Positions 1-8,385 of a DNA stretch of 64,000 nt are shown here, in pieces. Position 1 is the first letter of the stretch. Every line of letters starts with the position of its first letter. The stretch is from Prochlorococcus sp. AG-347-K19 (GTDB taxonomy: Bacteria > Cyanobacteriota > Cyanobacteriia > PCC-6307 > Cyanobiaceae): contig QCCG01000003.1 in the NCBI GenBank assembly GCA_003281335.1, positions 1 to 64,000 on the forward strand. The letters run 5' to 3'. Below the pieces are notes generated by a model, which saw only the letters and a list, made by a program, of their open reading frames with translations, did not search any database and was not told where the DNA came from. The translations under genes were made by a program, and so were the position numbers.

Positions 1-372
1 ACGAATACATTTTTGAAGAATAGTTGTGGCTAATACATCCTTGCTATGAAGAAGAGCAATCGATTTATAAGGTATACCGTCTTTTGTTTTTAAAGAATAA
101 AAGTTTGGTTCTTTTGTGGTGGATAATTCCTTGATGATCGAATCTTCTCTATTCTGGAGAATAAGTTGTCCCTCAGGCTCCTCTGAAAGTTGATAATTAG
201 AATTTTTAGATACATGATTATAAACCGGTACCATTACAGTTTTCCCTTCAATTGTTAGAGCTCTATGGTCCGATGGACCAGCTCCTCCTTTCCTACCCCT
301 GTTGCCCTTTTTAGGAGTAGAACTTATCCCATTAACTTGCAACTCAGTAATAATTTTACCTATGTCAGACAT
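1..372 (-). CDS. Radical SAM protein of the Nit1 nitrilase cluster (MSMEG_0568-type), N-terminal part
   Basis: The reading frame begins at an ATG (372) and runs off the left edge, so only about 124 N-terminal residues are visible. The segment GRKGGAGPSDHRALTIEG near residues 27-44 and VMVPVYNH after it resemble the N-terminus of the radical SAM protein always found in the cyanobacterial/mycobacterial Nit1 cluster. The CxxxCxxC cluster motif lies beyond the window, so the family is inferred from the N-terminus and from context. It overlaps the end of the nitrilase gene by 8 bases, as expected for a translationally coupled operon. The chemical role of this protein in nitrile or nitrogen metabolism is not established. 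Confidence 0.75.
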   Translation of the reverse strand, partial: MSDIGKIITELQVNGISSTPKKGNRGRKGGAGPSDHRALTIEGKTVMVPVYNHVSKNSNYQLSEEPEGQLILQNREDSIIKELSTTKEPNFYSLKTKDGIPYKSIALLHSKDVLATTILQKCIR

Positions 373-1357
373 GATTTATTTCCTCTAAATAGTCTTTTGC
401 AGTTAGATCTTTTGGTATGAAATTTTTCTTATTTGTCATCTCAAATACCTTGTTAGGGGATGTATTTAGTTTTAGAGAAAGAAGATCTGGACGACTGTAG
501 TGACCAACACTATCCATCATTCTTTTCCTTTTAGTAATGAGTGATAAATTAATTTCTGCTATTGCTAATCCTTCTCCATCATCAAGTGGTCCTGCTAAAT
601 ATTTACCTTCTGGACTGATAATTGCTGTGTGACACCCTCCCTGAAATGCTTTATGAAGATTGGTTTCGGACGTTATCTTTTCATAATCTTCTGGATCTAA
701 CCATCCTGTTGAGCAAATCACAAAACAGCCAGCCTCTAAGGCGTGATGTCTCATTGTGACTGCAGTTTGCTCAGTAAATATTGGACCAACTAATGAACCA
801 GGAAATTGAGCACAATGTATTTGTTCACCTTTAGCCATAAGAGCAAATCTAGCTAAAGGGTTATAATGCTCCCAACAAGCCAAAGACCCTATCTTGCCAA
901 GTTGAGTATCTACAACTTCTAAGCCAGAACCATCTCCTTGACCCCAAATCATTCTTTCGTGAAAAGTAGGAGTTATTTTTCTTCTTTTCAAAACAATTTC
1001 ACCTTTTTCGTTGAAAAGAATTTGAGTATTGTACAAACTTCCACCATCAAGTTCATTAACTCCTAAAAGAACTTGAATGTTATTTTTTTTAGCTGATTTC
1101 CCAACTATGTCTGTAACTGGACCCGGGATTTCTACTGCTTGCTCATATAGCTTCATATGAGATTTGCCCATTAGAACTGGCGGCTCTACAAATGAAAAAT
1201 ATGGGTAGTAAGGAAGAAAAGTTTCGGGAAAGACTATCAACTTTACATCTTTTGTAGCTGCCTCTTGGATCTTTAAAAGAACTTTATTCAAGGAACCATT
1301 TAAGTCAAAAAGTACAGGTCTAACTTGAGCAGCAGCTACTTTAAATGTTTTAGTCAT
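365..1357 (-). CDS. Nit1-type nitrilase (carbon-nitrogen hydrolase)
   Basis: A 330-residue carbon-nitrogen hydrolase that should convert a nitrile to a carboxylate and ammonia in the cytoplasm. All three catalytic residues are visible: Glu45 in VFPETFLPYY, Lys127 in KRRKITPTFHE and Cys161 in SLACWEHYNPLAR, the last being the signature that separates true nitrilases from amidases. I chose the ATG at 1357 (MTKTFKVAAAQ); the longer frame to 1387 would overlap the upstream gene. It lies 17 bases after the Sll0783-type gene and overlaps the radical SAM gene, so the three form one operon. Homologues in this cluster (Synechocystis sll0784) are nitrogen-regulated; the natural substrate is unknown. 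Confidence 0.95.
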   Translation of the reverse strand: MTKTFKVAAAQVRPVLFDLNGSLNKVLLKIQEAATKDVKLIVFPETFLPYYPYFSFVEPPVLMGKSHMKLYEQAVEIPGPVTDIVGKSAKKNNIQVLLGVNELDGGSLYNTQILFNEKGEIVLKRRKITPTFHERMIWGQGDGSGLEVVDTQLGKIGSLACWEHYNPLARFALMAKGEQIHCAQFPGSLVGPIFTEQTAVTMRHHALEAGCFVICSTGWLDPEDYEKITSETNLHKAFQGGCHTAIISPEGKYLAGPLDDGEGLAIAEINLSLITKRKRMMDSVGHYSRPDLLSLKLNTSPNKVFEMTNKKNFIPKDLTAKDYLEEINHV

Positions 1358-1374
1358 ATTTTTGGAACTTAGTC

Positions 1375-1857
1375 TTACAGAGTCCAAGTATCTAAAATAA
1401 ATGCACCTTCTTTGCGATGCATTAAAACGATATCAAGAACATCTAAAGGACTTATTGGTTTTATTCCCGGAGTAAGAGCTCCTTCTCCATGTCCGTACAA
1501 AGCTTGTAACGCAAATCGACAAGCATAAACTTTACCGCCTTGACCCATAAATTTTTCTAAGCGAGCATTGAAATTTAAATGACCATCAAATGCTGCATCT
1601 CCAAGCTTTGGAAAACCTCTTTGTAGTCCTAAAGTCACTCCAGGACCATATAGCAATATTGAAGTTTCAAAACCCTTGTTTATAAGACGACTAGCTTGCA
1701 AAAGATTAACAAGTCCAATAGATCCCTCAAAAGCGACAGTATGAAAAGTTAGTAAGGCTTTCTCACCTGGTTCGGCTTTTACATCTGGGAATACTTTTTC
1801 TTCATAATCAACTAAGAATTCTCCAGGCTGATTCGCGGGACGAGTTACGGATGGCAT
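1375..1857 (-). CDS. Sll0783/MSMEG_0572-family nitrogen starvation response protein
   Basis: A 160-residue soluble protein, first gene of the Nit1 operon. The pattern with [31 protein letters not shown] and [15 protein letters not shown] matches the small family whose Synechocystis member, sll0783, is strongly induced by nitrogen starvation. The central part looks like a DsrE-like fold, with a possible reactive cysteine in YACRFA. Biochemical activity is not known. The start at 1857 faces the divergently transcribed flavoprotein across about 154 bases that hold a possible NtcA site. Confidence 0.85.
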   Translation of the reverse strand: MPSVTRPANQPGEFLVDYEEKVFPDVKAEPGEKALLTFHTVAFEGSIGLVNLLQASRLINKGFETSILLYGPGVTLGLQRGFPKLGDAAFDGHLNFNARLEKFMGQGGKVYACRFALQALYGHGEGALTPGIKPISPLDVLDIVLMHRKEGAFILDTWTL

Positions 1858-1907
1858 GAAATTTTTAAAAACTTAGAATATTTTCTGACTTGATTTTCAA
1901 AAAGAAT

Positions 1908-1921
1908 GTAACCGATATCAC
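1908..1921. promoter_or_regulatory. Candidate NtcA box between the divergent nit operons
   Basis: GTA-N8-CAC on the plus strand (GTG-N8-TAC on the minus strand) differs by one base from the NtcA consensus GTA-N8-TAC. It sits in the 154-base spacer between the two halves of the Nit1 cluster, where nitrogen control is expected. On the minus strand a TATTCT hexamer follows about 27 bases downstream, somewhat farther than the usual 22-23. One mismatch in such A+T-rich DNA can occur by chance, so this is a candidate only. Confidence 0.35.
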
Positions 1922-2011
1922 CAAATTAGTTAACTTAAGATTTCAGATTAAAAAATTTTTTAGTGAGTTTGATAACAAATTAAATCTCATAAATATGACA
2001 GAATTATTTTA

Positions 2012-3325
2012 GTGAAGAAAAAAATGCCTGAAGAAATCTTAAATCAAATTTCTGCTAAATGTTCTGTCATTATTATTGGTGCGGGACAAGCAGGATTGTC
2101 TATTGCTCATTCACTCCAAAAAAAAGGGATAAAACCTCTAATCTTAGAAAAAAATTATGTTGGGTTTTCTTGGAAAGAACAACGTTGGGATTCTTTCTGC
2201 CTTGTGACCCCAAATTGGCAATGCACACTTCCTGATTATCAATATTCTGGTGGAGACCCTAATGGGTTTATGGATAAAGAAAATATAGTTAAGTATTTAA
2301 AAAAATATTCTGAATTTGTAAAGGCTGATATTCTTGAAGGTATTGAAGTAAAACAATTAGTTAAAAAAAATGAAAAGTTTTTTATTTCAACTAACCGTGG
2401 AAATTTTGAAGCCGAACAAGTTGTTATAGCAACTGGAGCTTATCATGTTCCGAACCGACATCCTCTTTCTGAGAGATTACCAACCAATATCCTTCAAATT
2501 GATGCGAGAGATTATAAAAATGCAAATTCATTACCGGACGGACCTGTACTAGTTGTTGGCAGTGGTCAATCAGGTTGTCAAATAGCTGAAGATCTTTTTT
2601 TTGAAAAAAGAAAAGTTCATCTAAGTGTTGGGAGTGCTCCAAGATCTCCCAGAAGGTACAGAGGAAGAGATGTTGTAGATTGGCTGGACAGAATGGGTTA
2701 TTATTCAATGCCTATTGGTGAACACGATGATCCTAAAAGTGTAAGGAATAAAACTAACCATTATTTAACTGGAAGAGATAACGGAAGAGAAATAGATCTT
2801 AGAAAGAGAGCAAAAGAAGGGATGAGTCTTCATGGGCGACTTAAAGATTTAACTATTGATAATATTCTATTCTCAAATGATCTTTCAAAAAATCTTGATG
2901 AAGCAGATTCTGTTTATTGCAGAATAAGAAATAGTATTGATGAGTGGATTTCAAAAAATAATATAGATGCTCCTAAAGAAAAAATTTATGTTCCATGTTG
3001 GGAACCAACTGAAGATTTCAAAGGTACTCAACTTGAGTGCAAAAACTTAGCAGTAGTGATTTGGTGTACTGGCTATAAAAGTGATTTTAGTTGGGTAGAT
3101 GTATCAGTTTTTGACGGGACAGGTACACCAGTTCATGAAAGAGGTGTAACACAATCTCCTGGGTTGTATTTTCTTGGCTTGCCTTGGCTTTATACATGGG
3201 GCTCAGGACGTTTTTGTGGAGTAAAAGATGATGCAAACTTTTTAGTAGATATTATTTCATTGAGGTCAAATAAATCGGCTGCTACTAAAGAAATGCTTGA
3301 GTGCAAAGCTCTTTTAGGTTCTTAA
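2012..3325 (+). CDS. Flavin-dependent oxidoreductase of the Nit1 cluster (MSMEG_0569-type)
   Basis: A 437-residue FAD/NADPH enzyme of the flavin monooxygenase type. The FAD-binding motif GAGQAG is at residues 23-28 and the second nucleotide-binding motif GSGQSG at 183-188. The FATGY-like turn appears as VVIATGAY near 137, and VIWCTGY precedes the C-terminal region. The frame opens with GTG at 2012; an in-frame ATG at 2024 is an equally good start and would give 433 residues. It is transcribed away from the nitrilase operon and is a standard member of that cluster. The substrate is unknown. Confidence 0.88.
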   Translation: MKKKMPEEILNQISAKCSVIIIGAGQAGLSIAHSLQKKGIKPLILEKNYVGFSWKEQRWDSFCLVTPNWQCTLPDYQYSGGDPNGFMDKENIVKYLKKYSEFVKADILEGIEVKQLVKKNEKFFISTNRGNFEAEQVVIATGAYHVPNRHPLSERLPTNILQIDARDYKNANSLPDGPVLVVGSGQSGCQIAEDLFFEKRKVHLSVGSAPRSPRRYRGRDVVDWLDRMGYYSMPIGEHDDPKSVRNKTNHYLTGRDNGREIDLRKRAKEGMSLHGRLKDLTIDNILFSNDLSKNLDEADSVYCRIRNSIDEWISKNNIDAPKEKIYVPCWEPTEDFKGTQLECKNLAVVIWCTGYKSDFSWVDVSVFDGTGTPVHERGVTQSPGLYFLGLPWLYTWGSGRFCGVKDDANFLVDIISLRSNKSAATKEMLECKALLGS

Positions 3326-3435
3326 ATCATTAAAATTTTGCTTAAAGTTTGGATAAAGCTTGGGTAGAAAATTATTAGCTACTCACAGTCGAGCCTTTAA
3401 TGTAACATAATGAATTTACATAAAGTAACAATTAA

Positions 3436-3630
3436 ATGAAAAAAATCATACCTTATATTGTCCTTGCTTGTTTAACTGGTTTTACAACTACAACTGGGTT
3501 ACCAGTTATGGCTGGAGCATGCAGCAGCCATATGAATAAGAAAGCAGAGATCAAATGCGCTGAAAATGATACTGAGTGTCAAGCTGAAAAAGCCTCAAAG
3601 TTTGATTTAGAAGATTCTCTTAAGTCATAA
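3436..3630 (+). CDS. Small secreted cysteine-containing protein
   Basis: A 64-residue protein with a clear signal peptide (MKKIIPYIVLACLTG... ending near AGA) and a short, charged mature part with three cysteines (CSS, KCA, ECQ). It is not a family I recognise. The frame ends four bases before a small membrane-protein gene, suggesting joint transcription. It probably acts in the periplasm or at the cell surface. Confidence 0.65.
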   Translation: MKKIIPYIVLACLTGFTTTTGLPVMAGACSSHMNKKAEIKCAENDTECQAEKASKFDLEDSLKS

Positions 3631-3634
3631 AATT

Positions 3635-3739
3635 ATGACTCAAATCAATTCATTTATGAACTGTGCTCCAAGAGATTTGATTGAGTTCATATTCCTTACG
3701 GCTGTTGGCTTCACTGCAGGCTCATTAGGACTAATTTAG
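3635..3739 (+). CDS. 34-residue single-helix membrane protein
   Basis: ATG at 3635 to TAG at 3739. The product has a short polar start with PRDLIEF, then one hydrophobic helix (FIFLTAVGFTAGSLGLI). A paralogue with the same plan (PRDLAEF, GFTAGTLGIL) is encoded at 36167-36271 on the other strand, which supports that both are real. The size and shape are like photosystem or NDH small subunits, but it matches none that I know. Confidence 0.65.
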   Translation: MTQINSFMNCAPRDLIEFIFLTAVGFTAGSLGLI

Positions 3740-3851
3740 GAGTAGAGTTTAAATACTTTATTTCTTCTAACCTTTACAAGTTTTTCTTTCTTTTATATGT
3801 GATCTTACTTAAGCAGAGATTTATTCAATCTAAATTAAAAATTTTTTTAAA

Positions 3852-4094
3852 CTACCTTTTATAAATAAATTTTTGAATGTCTAAGAATAAGTTAGATTTT
3901 GATCTAAAGAATCCATTATTTCTTAAATAAGATTTTCCTTTCTCTATATTTTCAATTCTTTTTTCAAAAGAATTTTCATCTAAATCTTTTTGCATAAAAA
4001 AAATAGTAGGAATCTCATTCTGAATAATACTCACAAATAAGCAGTTACCTAAGATACATAATTTAATTTCTTTTTTGAATTTCTTCTCATTCAA
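3852..4094 (-). CDS. Hypothetical protein (doubtful)
   Basis: An 80-residue lysine-rich frame in an otherwise empty stretch. It has no recognisable domain, no signal peptide and no paralogue in the window. The composition follows the local A+T bias, so it could be a chance frame. It is kept because no other gene explains 3740-4259. Confidence 0.3.
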   Translation of the reverse strand: MNEKKFKKEIKLCILGNCLFVSIIQNEIPTIFFMQKDLDENSFEKRIENIEKGKSYLRNNGFFRSKSNLFLDIQKFIYKR

Positions 4095-4259
4095 ACTAAA
4101 GATCTAAAAAATAGTTTCTTTCTTAAATTTCTCATATTAAATATGAAAATTAAATTAAAAATAAAATTCTTAGAAAAAAAGTTATTTAGGTATGAAACAC
4201 TACATCAATTACCTATCAGGGATAATTAATTTAGGGATATAAATCTATTTCGAATAATT

Positions 4260-4388
4260 ATGGAATTCGCTAAAAAATTCATGACCGAAAAAGCTGAAAA
4301 GCTTAACGGTAAAGCAGCAATGCTTGGAATGTTCGCTCTTATAGGGGCATACTATTTTACTGGACAAATTGTTCCAGGTATTTTCTAA
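4260..4388 (+). CDS. hli: High-light-inducible protein (HLIP)
   Basis: A 42-residue one-helix chlorophyll a/b-binding-like thylakoid protein. The diagnostic core EKLNGKAAMLGMFALIGAYY (residues 12-31) holds the ELNGRxAMxG-type chlorophyll-binding motif, and the short tail TGQIVPGIF is typical of Prochlorococcus HLIPs. HLIPs bind chlorophyll and carotenoids and protect photosystems and newly made chlorophyll under high light. A rho-independent terminator follows 27 bases after the stop, so it is probably transcribed alone. Confidence 0.95.
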   Translation: MEFAKKFMTEKAEKLNGKAAMLGMFALIGAYYFTGQIVPGIF

Positions 4389-4414
4389 GGAAAAGCTTAT
4401 TAAGACTTTTTTGG

Positions 4415-4443
4415 GGGGTTGGGAATTTTCAGCCCCTTTTTTT
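4415..4443 (+). terminator. Rho-independent terminator after hli
   Basis: A G+C-rich hairpin, GGGGTTG pairing with CAGCCCC across a short A/T loop, is followed directly by a run of T. It ends the transcript of the upstream HLIP gene. Confidence 0.85.
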
Positions 4444-4452
4444 ATTAAATGA

Positions 4453-4590
4453 TTAAGAATCTCTTGATAACTTGTTTTTCATATCTTCAATATTCTTGAT
4501 TAATTTGTCTAACCAACCTGTATTTTCTTCTGGTTTTAGATATTTAATTTTGGGTTGATTAATTTCAAGGGTCTCGAAATCTCCACTCAT
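4453..4590 (-). CDS. 45-residue conserved small protein
   Basis: Begins MSGDFETLEINQPKI and continues with an amphipathic segment (WLDKLIKNIEDMKN). A clear paralogue, MSGDYETLEINQPKI..., is encoded at 18794-18937. The shared N-terminus and the conserved WLD-LI--IEDMKN block show that both are real genes. Function unknown; it is soluble and probably alpha-helical. Confidence 0.7.
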   Translation of the reverse strand: MSGDFETLEINQPKIKYLKPEENTGWLDKLIKNIEDMKNKLSRDS

Positions 4591-4817
4591 AAATTCTCCT
4601 TTGTATATTTGTTTAGCTACATCTTTGTTCTAATTGATTTGACTAAAACACTGCGTATCTAATGTGTGCGGTTTGAAGAACATTAAGGTACGGGAAGAGG
4701 TATGCTTTTTTAGTCATTTAAATATATGGCTGACCTAGATTAAAAATAAGGTTGTTATGAATCGGTTGCATTGCTACAACTGAAATAAACCATTAACTCT
4801 AAATTGCATTTAATAAA

Positions 4818-5000
4818 ATGACTTACTACAGTTGCTTTGATCAAAAAGGAAACATAATTGCTCGTTGTCAGACTAAAGAAGATATAAATGTTCTAAAGAA
4901 AATGGGTAGACCAATAGTGGAAATCAAAGAAATGAAAAAAGAGGAATCAGTTGTTTGTTCTTTAACTGGTAGTCCATCCGATTTCAACGAAGATTATTAA
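4818..5000 (+). CDS. Hypothetical small protein
   Basis: A 60-residue protein beginning MTYYSCFDQKGNIIARCQ, with a beta-rich start and then a charged KEMKKEE segment. Three cysteines are scattered. The next frame starts four bases after its stop, suggesting an operon. No family recognised. Confidence 0.6.
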   Translation: MTYYSCFDQKGNIIARCQTKEDINVLKKMGRPIVEIKEMKKEESVVCSLTGSPSDFNEDY

Positions 5001-5004
5001 GAGT

Positions 5005-5103
5005 ATGACTCAAAGAACACTTCAATCAAATCAACATGGAAGATCATTAGTTCTTTTGTTGGTTGCATTGAATAACATTTATACTTTCTTTTCTACTTTT
5101 TAA
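5005..5103 (+). CDS. 32-residue hydrophobic peptide
   Basis: ATG at 5005, four bases after the preceding stop. A polar head (MTQRTLQSNQHGRS) leads into one short hydrophobic helix (LVLLLVALNNIYTFF). The spacing and the membrane helix argue for a real gene, but it is very short and has no paralogue here. Confidence 0.45.
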   Translation: MTQRTLQSNQHGRSLVLLLVALNNIYTFFSTF

Positions 5104-5192
5104 AAAGCATTAACTGATCACTAGAGCGCGAGATAAAAATATTTAGGTATTTGTGGATTAACAACAAATCAATAAAATTTAAGACATAAAAA

Positions 5193-5217
5193 AAGACCCT
5201 GTTACAGGTCTTTTTTT
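5193..5217 (+). terminator. Rho-independent terminator
   Basis: AAGACC pairs with GGTCTT across a short loop, followed by T's; the A-run before it would also allow weak termination on the other strand. It lies after the two small plus-strand genes at 4818-5103. Confidence 0.7.
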
Positions 5218-5259
5218 AATGGTGACGACAGAAAGGAGATCTATATAATCAGATTAAGA

Positions 5260-5424
5260 ATGTTCTTAGAAATGAGTTTTGGAAGTAAAAGTGATTGCTC
5301 ACTTCTTCATGCTTTACAAACGACTTTATTTTTAAGAAAGTTCAGAATTAATCCCGAAAGTTTAATTTCTGATCACTTAACTTTCTTTCCGGAGGTTAGA
5401 GAAGTTAAATTACCTTGGATTTAA
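5260..5424 (+). CDS. Hypothetical 54-residue protein
   Basis: ATG at 5260 (alternative ATG at 5272) to TAA at 5424. The composition is mixed and protein-like (SDCSLLHALQ, FFPEVREVKLPW), unlike a random A+T-rich frame, but no family is recognised. An AAAGGAG sequence lies about 24 bases upstream, too far for a normal ribosome-binding site. Confidence 0.4.
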   Translation: MFLEMSFGSKSDCSLLHALQTTLFLRKFRINPESLISDHLTFFPEVREVKLPWI

Positions 5425-5619
5425 AGACCATGGATTAGTGAAGATCTAGTTGGTCAACCTTGGTCGAGTCAATCACCAGATCTGTCGTAATATTAAATTA
5501 ATCGGTTTCAGATATTTTGCATGAATCCTTAAGATTGATTTAATCATGATTAATTAAATCTTTAATCAAAGGACTAAATCATTTCGTAGTTATCGAATTT
5601 TGTTTTTAAATTTGCTTCT

Positions 5620-6405
5620 TTATGTATTAGCTTTATCAAGCCCCCTTTTTACTGTATTTTTTTCTTTTTTATTTTCTAATAATTCAAATAATTTAATTAT
5701 TAGAAGCTTTCTTTTTAAAAAAGTTTTATCAATATATTTTTTATTCTCTTCTTTTAAAATTTCCTGACCATTTAAGCCTAATCCTTTAAGGACAAACTCT
5801 TTATCTTCTTCAATCCAGTTATTTATCATTCCCCCCGTGGTCTCTATATGGAATTGTAATCCGTAAGCAAAATTACCAATCCTAAAAAATTGTTCCTTAC
5901 AACGTGCACTACTAGCAATGAGTACTGCTTTATTAGGTAATAAAATCCTATCTCCATGCCAATGTAGTACATGAAAAGGGTCTTTAAAAAGTGCTTTAAA
6001 GTCTTTATTCGATTTGTCTATAAAAATTTGAGACCATCCAATTTCTGGTAATGCTTTTGGAGGTGATCCATATTTAAGAATTTCTACATCTCCCCCAGCA
6101 GCACTCGCAAGCAACTGAGCACCTAAGCAAACACCGACTATAGGTCTCTCATTTTCTAATTCTTTTTTTATAAAATCTCTTTCTAACTTAAGCCATGGAT
6201 ATCTTTCGCTTCCAATATCTTTAACTCCCATTGGTCCACCCATAATTAAAATCAAGTCACCTTTTTTTGTTTGCGGCAGAGCATTTTTATTGTATAAACG
6301 AATAATTTCTATTTTTAAATCTCTTTCTTTAGCAAATTGTTCAAAAAGACCAGGCCCCTCTATTTCTAAATGCTGCAAAACTAATAGGCGTTTTATTTCC
6401 TTCAT
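5620..6405 (-). CDS. Class I glutamine amidotransferase-like protein
   Basis: A 261-residue free-standing glutaminase domain of the GMP-synthase amidotransferase type. The nucleophile elbow GVCLGAQLLA places the catalytic cysteine at 93; QFHIE supplies His186 and Glu188. The oxyanion segment MGGPMG is at 55-60. Such stand-alone domains hydrolyse glutamine or related gamma-glutamyl compounds; the substrate cannot be told here. Its start overlaps the stop of the secreted protein at 6402 by 4 bases, so the genes at 7001, 6698 and 6405 form an operon. Confidence 0.9.
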   Translation of the reverse strand: MKEIKRLLVLQHLEIEGPGLFEQFAKERDLKIEIIRLYNKNALPQTKKGDLILIMGGPMGVKDIGSERYPWLKLERDFIKKELENERPIVGVCLGAQLLASAAGGDVEILKYGSPPKALPEIGWSQIFIDKSNKDFKALFKDPFHVLHWHGDRILLPNKAVLIASSARCKEQFFRIGNFAYGLQFHIETTGGMINNWIEEDKEFVLKGLGLNGQEILKEENKKYIDKTFLKRKLLIIKLFELLENKKEKNTVKRGLDKANT

Positions 6406-6698
6406 TCACTTTCTATTATTTCAGTTGATTCAAAACAGACATTAACGCTAAACCACTTCATTGCAGACCAAGTATCTTCTTGATATGTACCTGCTGCAAT
6501 ACTTACAAAACAATCATTTTCATACCAACTTCGATAACTGGGAGTTACTCCCGTTCCTTTTAATCTATTTTCTAAGCCTTTTCCATATTTTTTAATAACA
6601 AGATTTATAGCTTCATTCTCAATTTCTCTTTGTTTTTCATCAGCAAAACCTCCTAGTGGAGTAAAAAAAAGAATTGATGCAATAAGTAAACGTATCAT
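6402..6698 (-). CDS. Secreted hypothetical protein
   Basis: A 98-residue protein with a signal peptide (MIRLLIASILFFTPLGGFADE), then a mature domain with two cysteines (NDCFVS and NVCFES) that could form a disulfide. It overlaps the amidotransferase start by 4 bases and follows the gene at 6711 by 12 bases. Family not recognised; the location is probably periplasmic. Confidence 0.7.
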   Translation of the reverse strand: MIRLLIASILFFTPLGGFADEKQREIENEAINLVIKKYGKGLENRLKGTGVTPSYRSWYENDCFVSIAAGTYQEDTWSAMKWFSVNVCFESTEIIESE

Positions 6699-6710
6699 TG
6701 AGTATTTAGT

Positions 6711-7001
6711 TTATATGTAGCTAATTTCATATCGATTAATTAATTTTTTAAAATCATCTACTCTATTTTGTCCATTTTTTAATGGTCTTGAGGAGTCAAG
6801 AACGGCTGCACAACATAATTGCCAGCAAGATTTTTCATCTAGTCCCAATTTCTTGCATATATTTTTTGGAGCTTTGATAACTGTATTTATTTCTGCAATA
6901 TGTTGTGTGGTTTCCCATAATTCTCCTTCAAGAAAATCAATTTCAATACTTGATAATAATTCTGTAGCAACGTAATCCTTAATTAGCTCAGTTAATTCCA
7001 C
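6711..7001 (-). CDS. Hypothetical protein, paralogue of 12760-13059
   Basis: A 96-residue soluble protein with the pattern P-x2-IC-x2-L-x-L...W-x2-C-x-A-x2-LD-x3-P-x3-G...V-x2-F-x2-L. The same pattern appears in the protein at 12760-13059, although overall identity is low. The conserved Cys and Trp residues suggest a structured domain of unknown function. First gene of a three-gene operon with the secreted protein and the amidotransferase. Confidence 0.7.
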   Translation of the reverse strand: MELTELIKDYVATELLSSIEIDFLEGELWETTQHIAEINTVIKAPKNICKKLGLDEKSCWQLCCAAVLDSSRPLKNGQNRVDDFKKLINRYEISYI

Positions 7002-7114
7002 GATATTTTATTAAAGCAGAGAAGTTAAATAATCTCTTAGTATTTTTTATAGCAAGATAAAAAAAAAGGAACTAGTTTCTACCTCACCTTGAATATCTTG
7101 TAGATATTAAGAGA

Positions 7115-7252
7115 TTACATCATTTCGTATTGATCAAGTTTGGTTTTTAATTTTGTTGCTTGTTTAATCAATGACAAAGCTTCTTTTCTGCCAGTTGAAC
7201 TATTGGCCTGGACTATAAGATCGGCGTATTTCTTTGCGATTTTTTTTTCCAT
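7115..7252 (-). CDS. 45-residue helical protein, paralogue of 14670-14804
   Basis: Lysine-rich, predicted all-helical, with the core KKYADLIVQANSSTGRKEAL. The peptide at 14670-14804 shares KKY...QA...GRKE--SL-K-A, which supports both as genes. No known function. It stands alone between non-coding stretches. Confidence 0.65.
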   Translation of the reverse strand: MEKKIAKKYADLIVQANSSTGRKEALSLIKQATKLKTKLDQYEMM

Positions 7253-7513
7253 AATTTAATATATATAAATACCGTTTTTGAATCTTTAAACTAGCGAATT
7301 ACAACTAGAAGTAGATAAGGTGTCAACGGTTAAAACCTCAGAGTCAACAAATTGGAACGGGTTAACTCGTGTTTTTAATTTATAACCAATTAATAAAAAA
7401 GCTGTTGGTATCTACGATTACATTGTTTTCAAACCCTGATTTAAATTATAGTTAGCTGTGAATAGGATTAAAAATTTTCAAATAAACAAAAATGCTTTTA
7501 TTGGAGTGATCAC

Positions 7514-7783
7514 TTATCCGTAATTATGAGCTACTTCTGTCCACCCTTTTTGGTGAAGTTCGTGCCACTTTTCCCAGGCTGAATCTATGTTGAGTTTTTC
7601 AGAGGATTTATACCCTCCTGGTTCTCCAAGGTGATTTGTGTAGAAAAGGTGAGCATGAATTTTTAAATTAGGTTTAGGAGAATTTTTGCATTCTTCGAAA
7701 AAGATCATTCTGCTGCCTTCGGGATTTAGTAGACATCCGTTGGGTTTGCTCGTGCTACAACCAAATGAGTACTTAGACTTCAT
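7514..7783 (-). CDS. DUF1651-type protein
   Basis: An 89-residue protein. The sequence GCLLNPEGSRMIFFEE followed by AHLFYTNHLG and the C-terminal AWEKWHELHQKGWTEV fits the DUF1651 family, which is common in marine picocyanobacteria. Its role is unknown. It has four cysteines. The assignment comes from remembered family patterns, not from a search. Confidence 0.65.
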   Translation of the reverse strand: MKSKYSFGCSTSKPNGCLLNPEGSRMIFFEECKNSPKPNLKIHAHLFYTNHLGEPGGYKSSEKLNIDSAWEKWHELHQKGWTEVAHNYG

Positions 7784-7896
7784 GCTTTCACCTTAACGGG
7801 CTATTTGAATATCAATACATTTGTACTATAAATTATATTCTTTTTGTTTTGCTGTCAATCCATTTAGGATAATGTACTTATTTACTAATAATAATT

Positions 7897-8115
7897 TTGT
7901 TTTTTAATAAAAAAGATAATTTAGTTGAGCTTATGAATTACAGGGAAGATTTAGAAATCAAACTACAAAAAGTAACACTTGCAATGCAGGAAGTTTTAGA
8001 TGATATCCATAAAACTGATCCTGAGAAGCAAAGAATAATTTCCAAACTTATTGAATTTAAAGAAGCAATCATTTCAAAGGGAATTGAACTTAATATTGAA
8101 CTAGAGGCAGCCTAG
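7897..8115 (+). CDS. Small helical hypothetical protein
   Basis: Opens with TTG at 7897 for 72 residues; an ATG at 7933 (MNYREDLEIKLQK) would give 60 residues and may be the true start. The sequence is a charged amphipathic helix (EIKLQKVTLAMQEVLDDIH), possibly a coiled coil. No family recognised. Confidence 0.5.
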   Translation: MFFNKKDNLVELMNYREDLEIKLQKVTLAMQEVLDDIHKTDPEKQRIISKLIEFKEAIISKGIELNIELEAA

Positions 8116-8188
8116 AAATATTGAATACCTCAGGAATGTTTAACAACTTTTAGAATAGTTTTACTAATAAACAAGGGTTATTTATCAA

Positions 8189-8350
8189 ATGCAGCCTGGA
8201 ACTTTTGAATTGTTGATTCTTGTATTTATCTTTTTAGGTCTTCAAGCTTGGTGGATTATCCCAATAGTTATTAAGAATAATCAATTAAATAAGAGAGGTA
8301 AGGATTTAAGAGATGAAATAAAGCAATTAGAAAAGTTATATAAAAAATAA
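8189..8350 (+). CDS. 53-residue single-helix membrane protein
   Basis: ATG at 8189, TAA at 8350. One hydrophobic helix (FELLILVFIFLGLQAWWIIP) is followed by a basic, coiled tail (KRGKDLRDEIKQLEKLYKK), giving an N-out/C-in anchor. Function unknown; the tryptophan pair at the membrane edge is a reasonable sign of a real membrane protein. Confidence 0.65.
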   Translation: MQPGTFELLILVFIFLGLQAWWIIPIVIKNNQLNKRGKDLRDEIKQLEKLYKK

Positions 8351-8385
8351 ATTAGTTTATTATTTTTGCGAACTACCTATTATTA

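Noticed and set aside
2424..2708. 94-residue minus-strand frame
   Set aside because: Lies wholly inside the flavoprotein gene; its composition is that of an antisense shadow.
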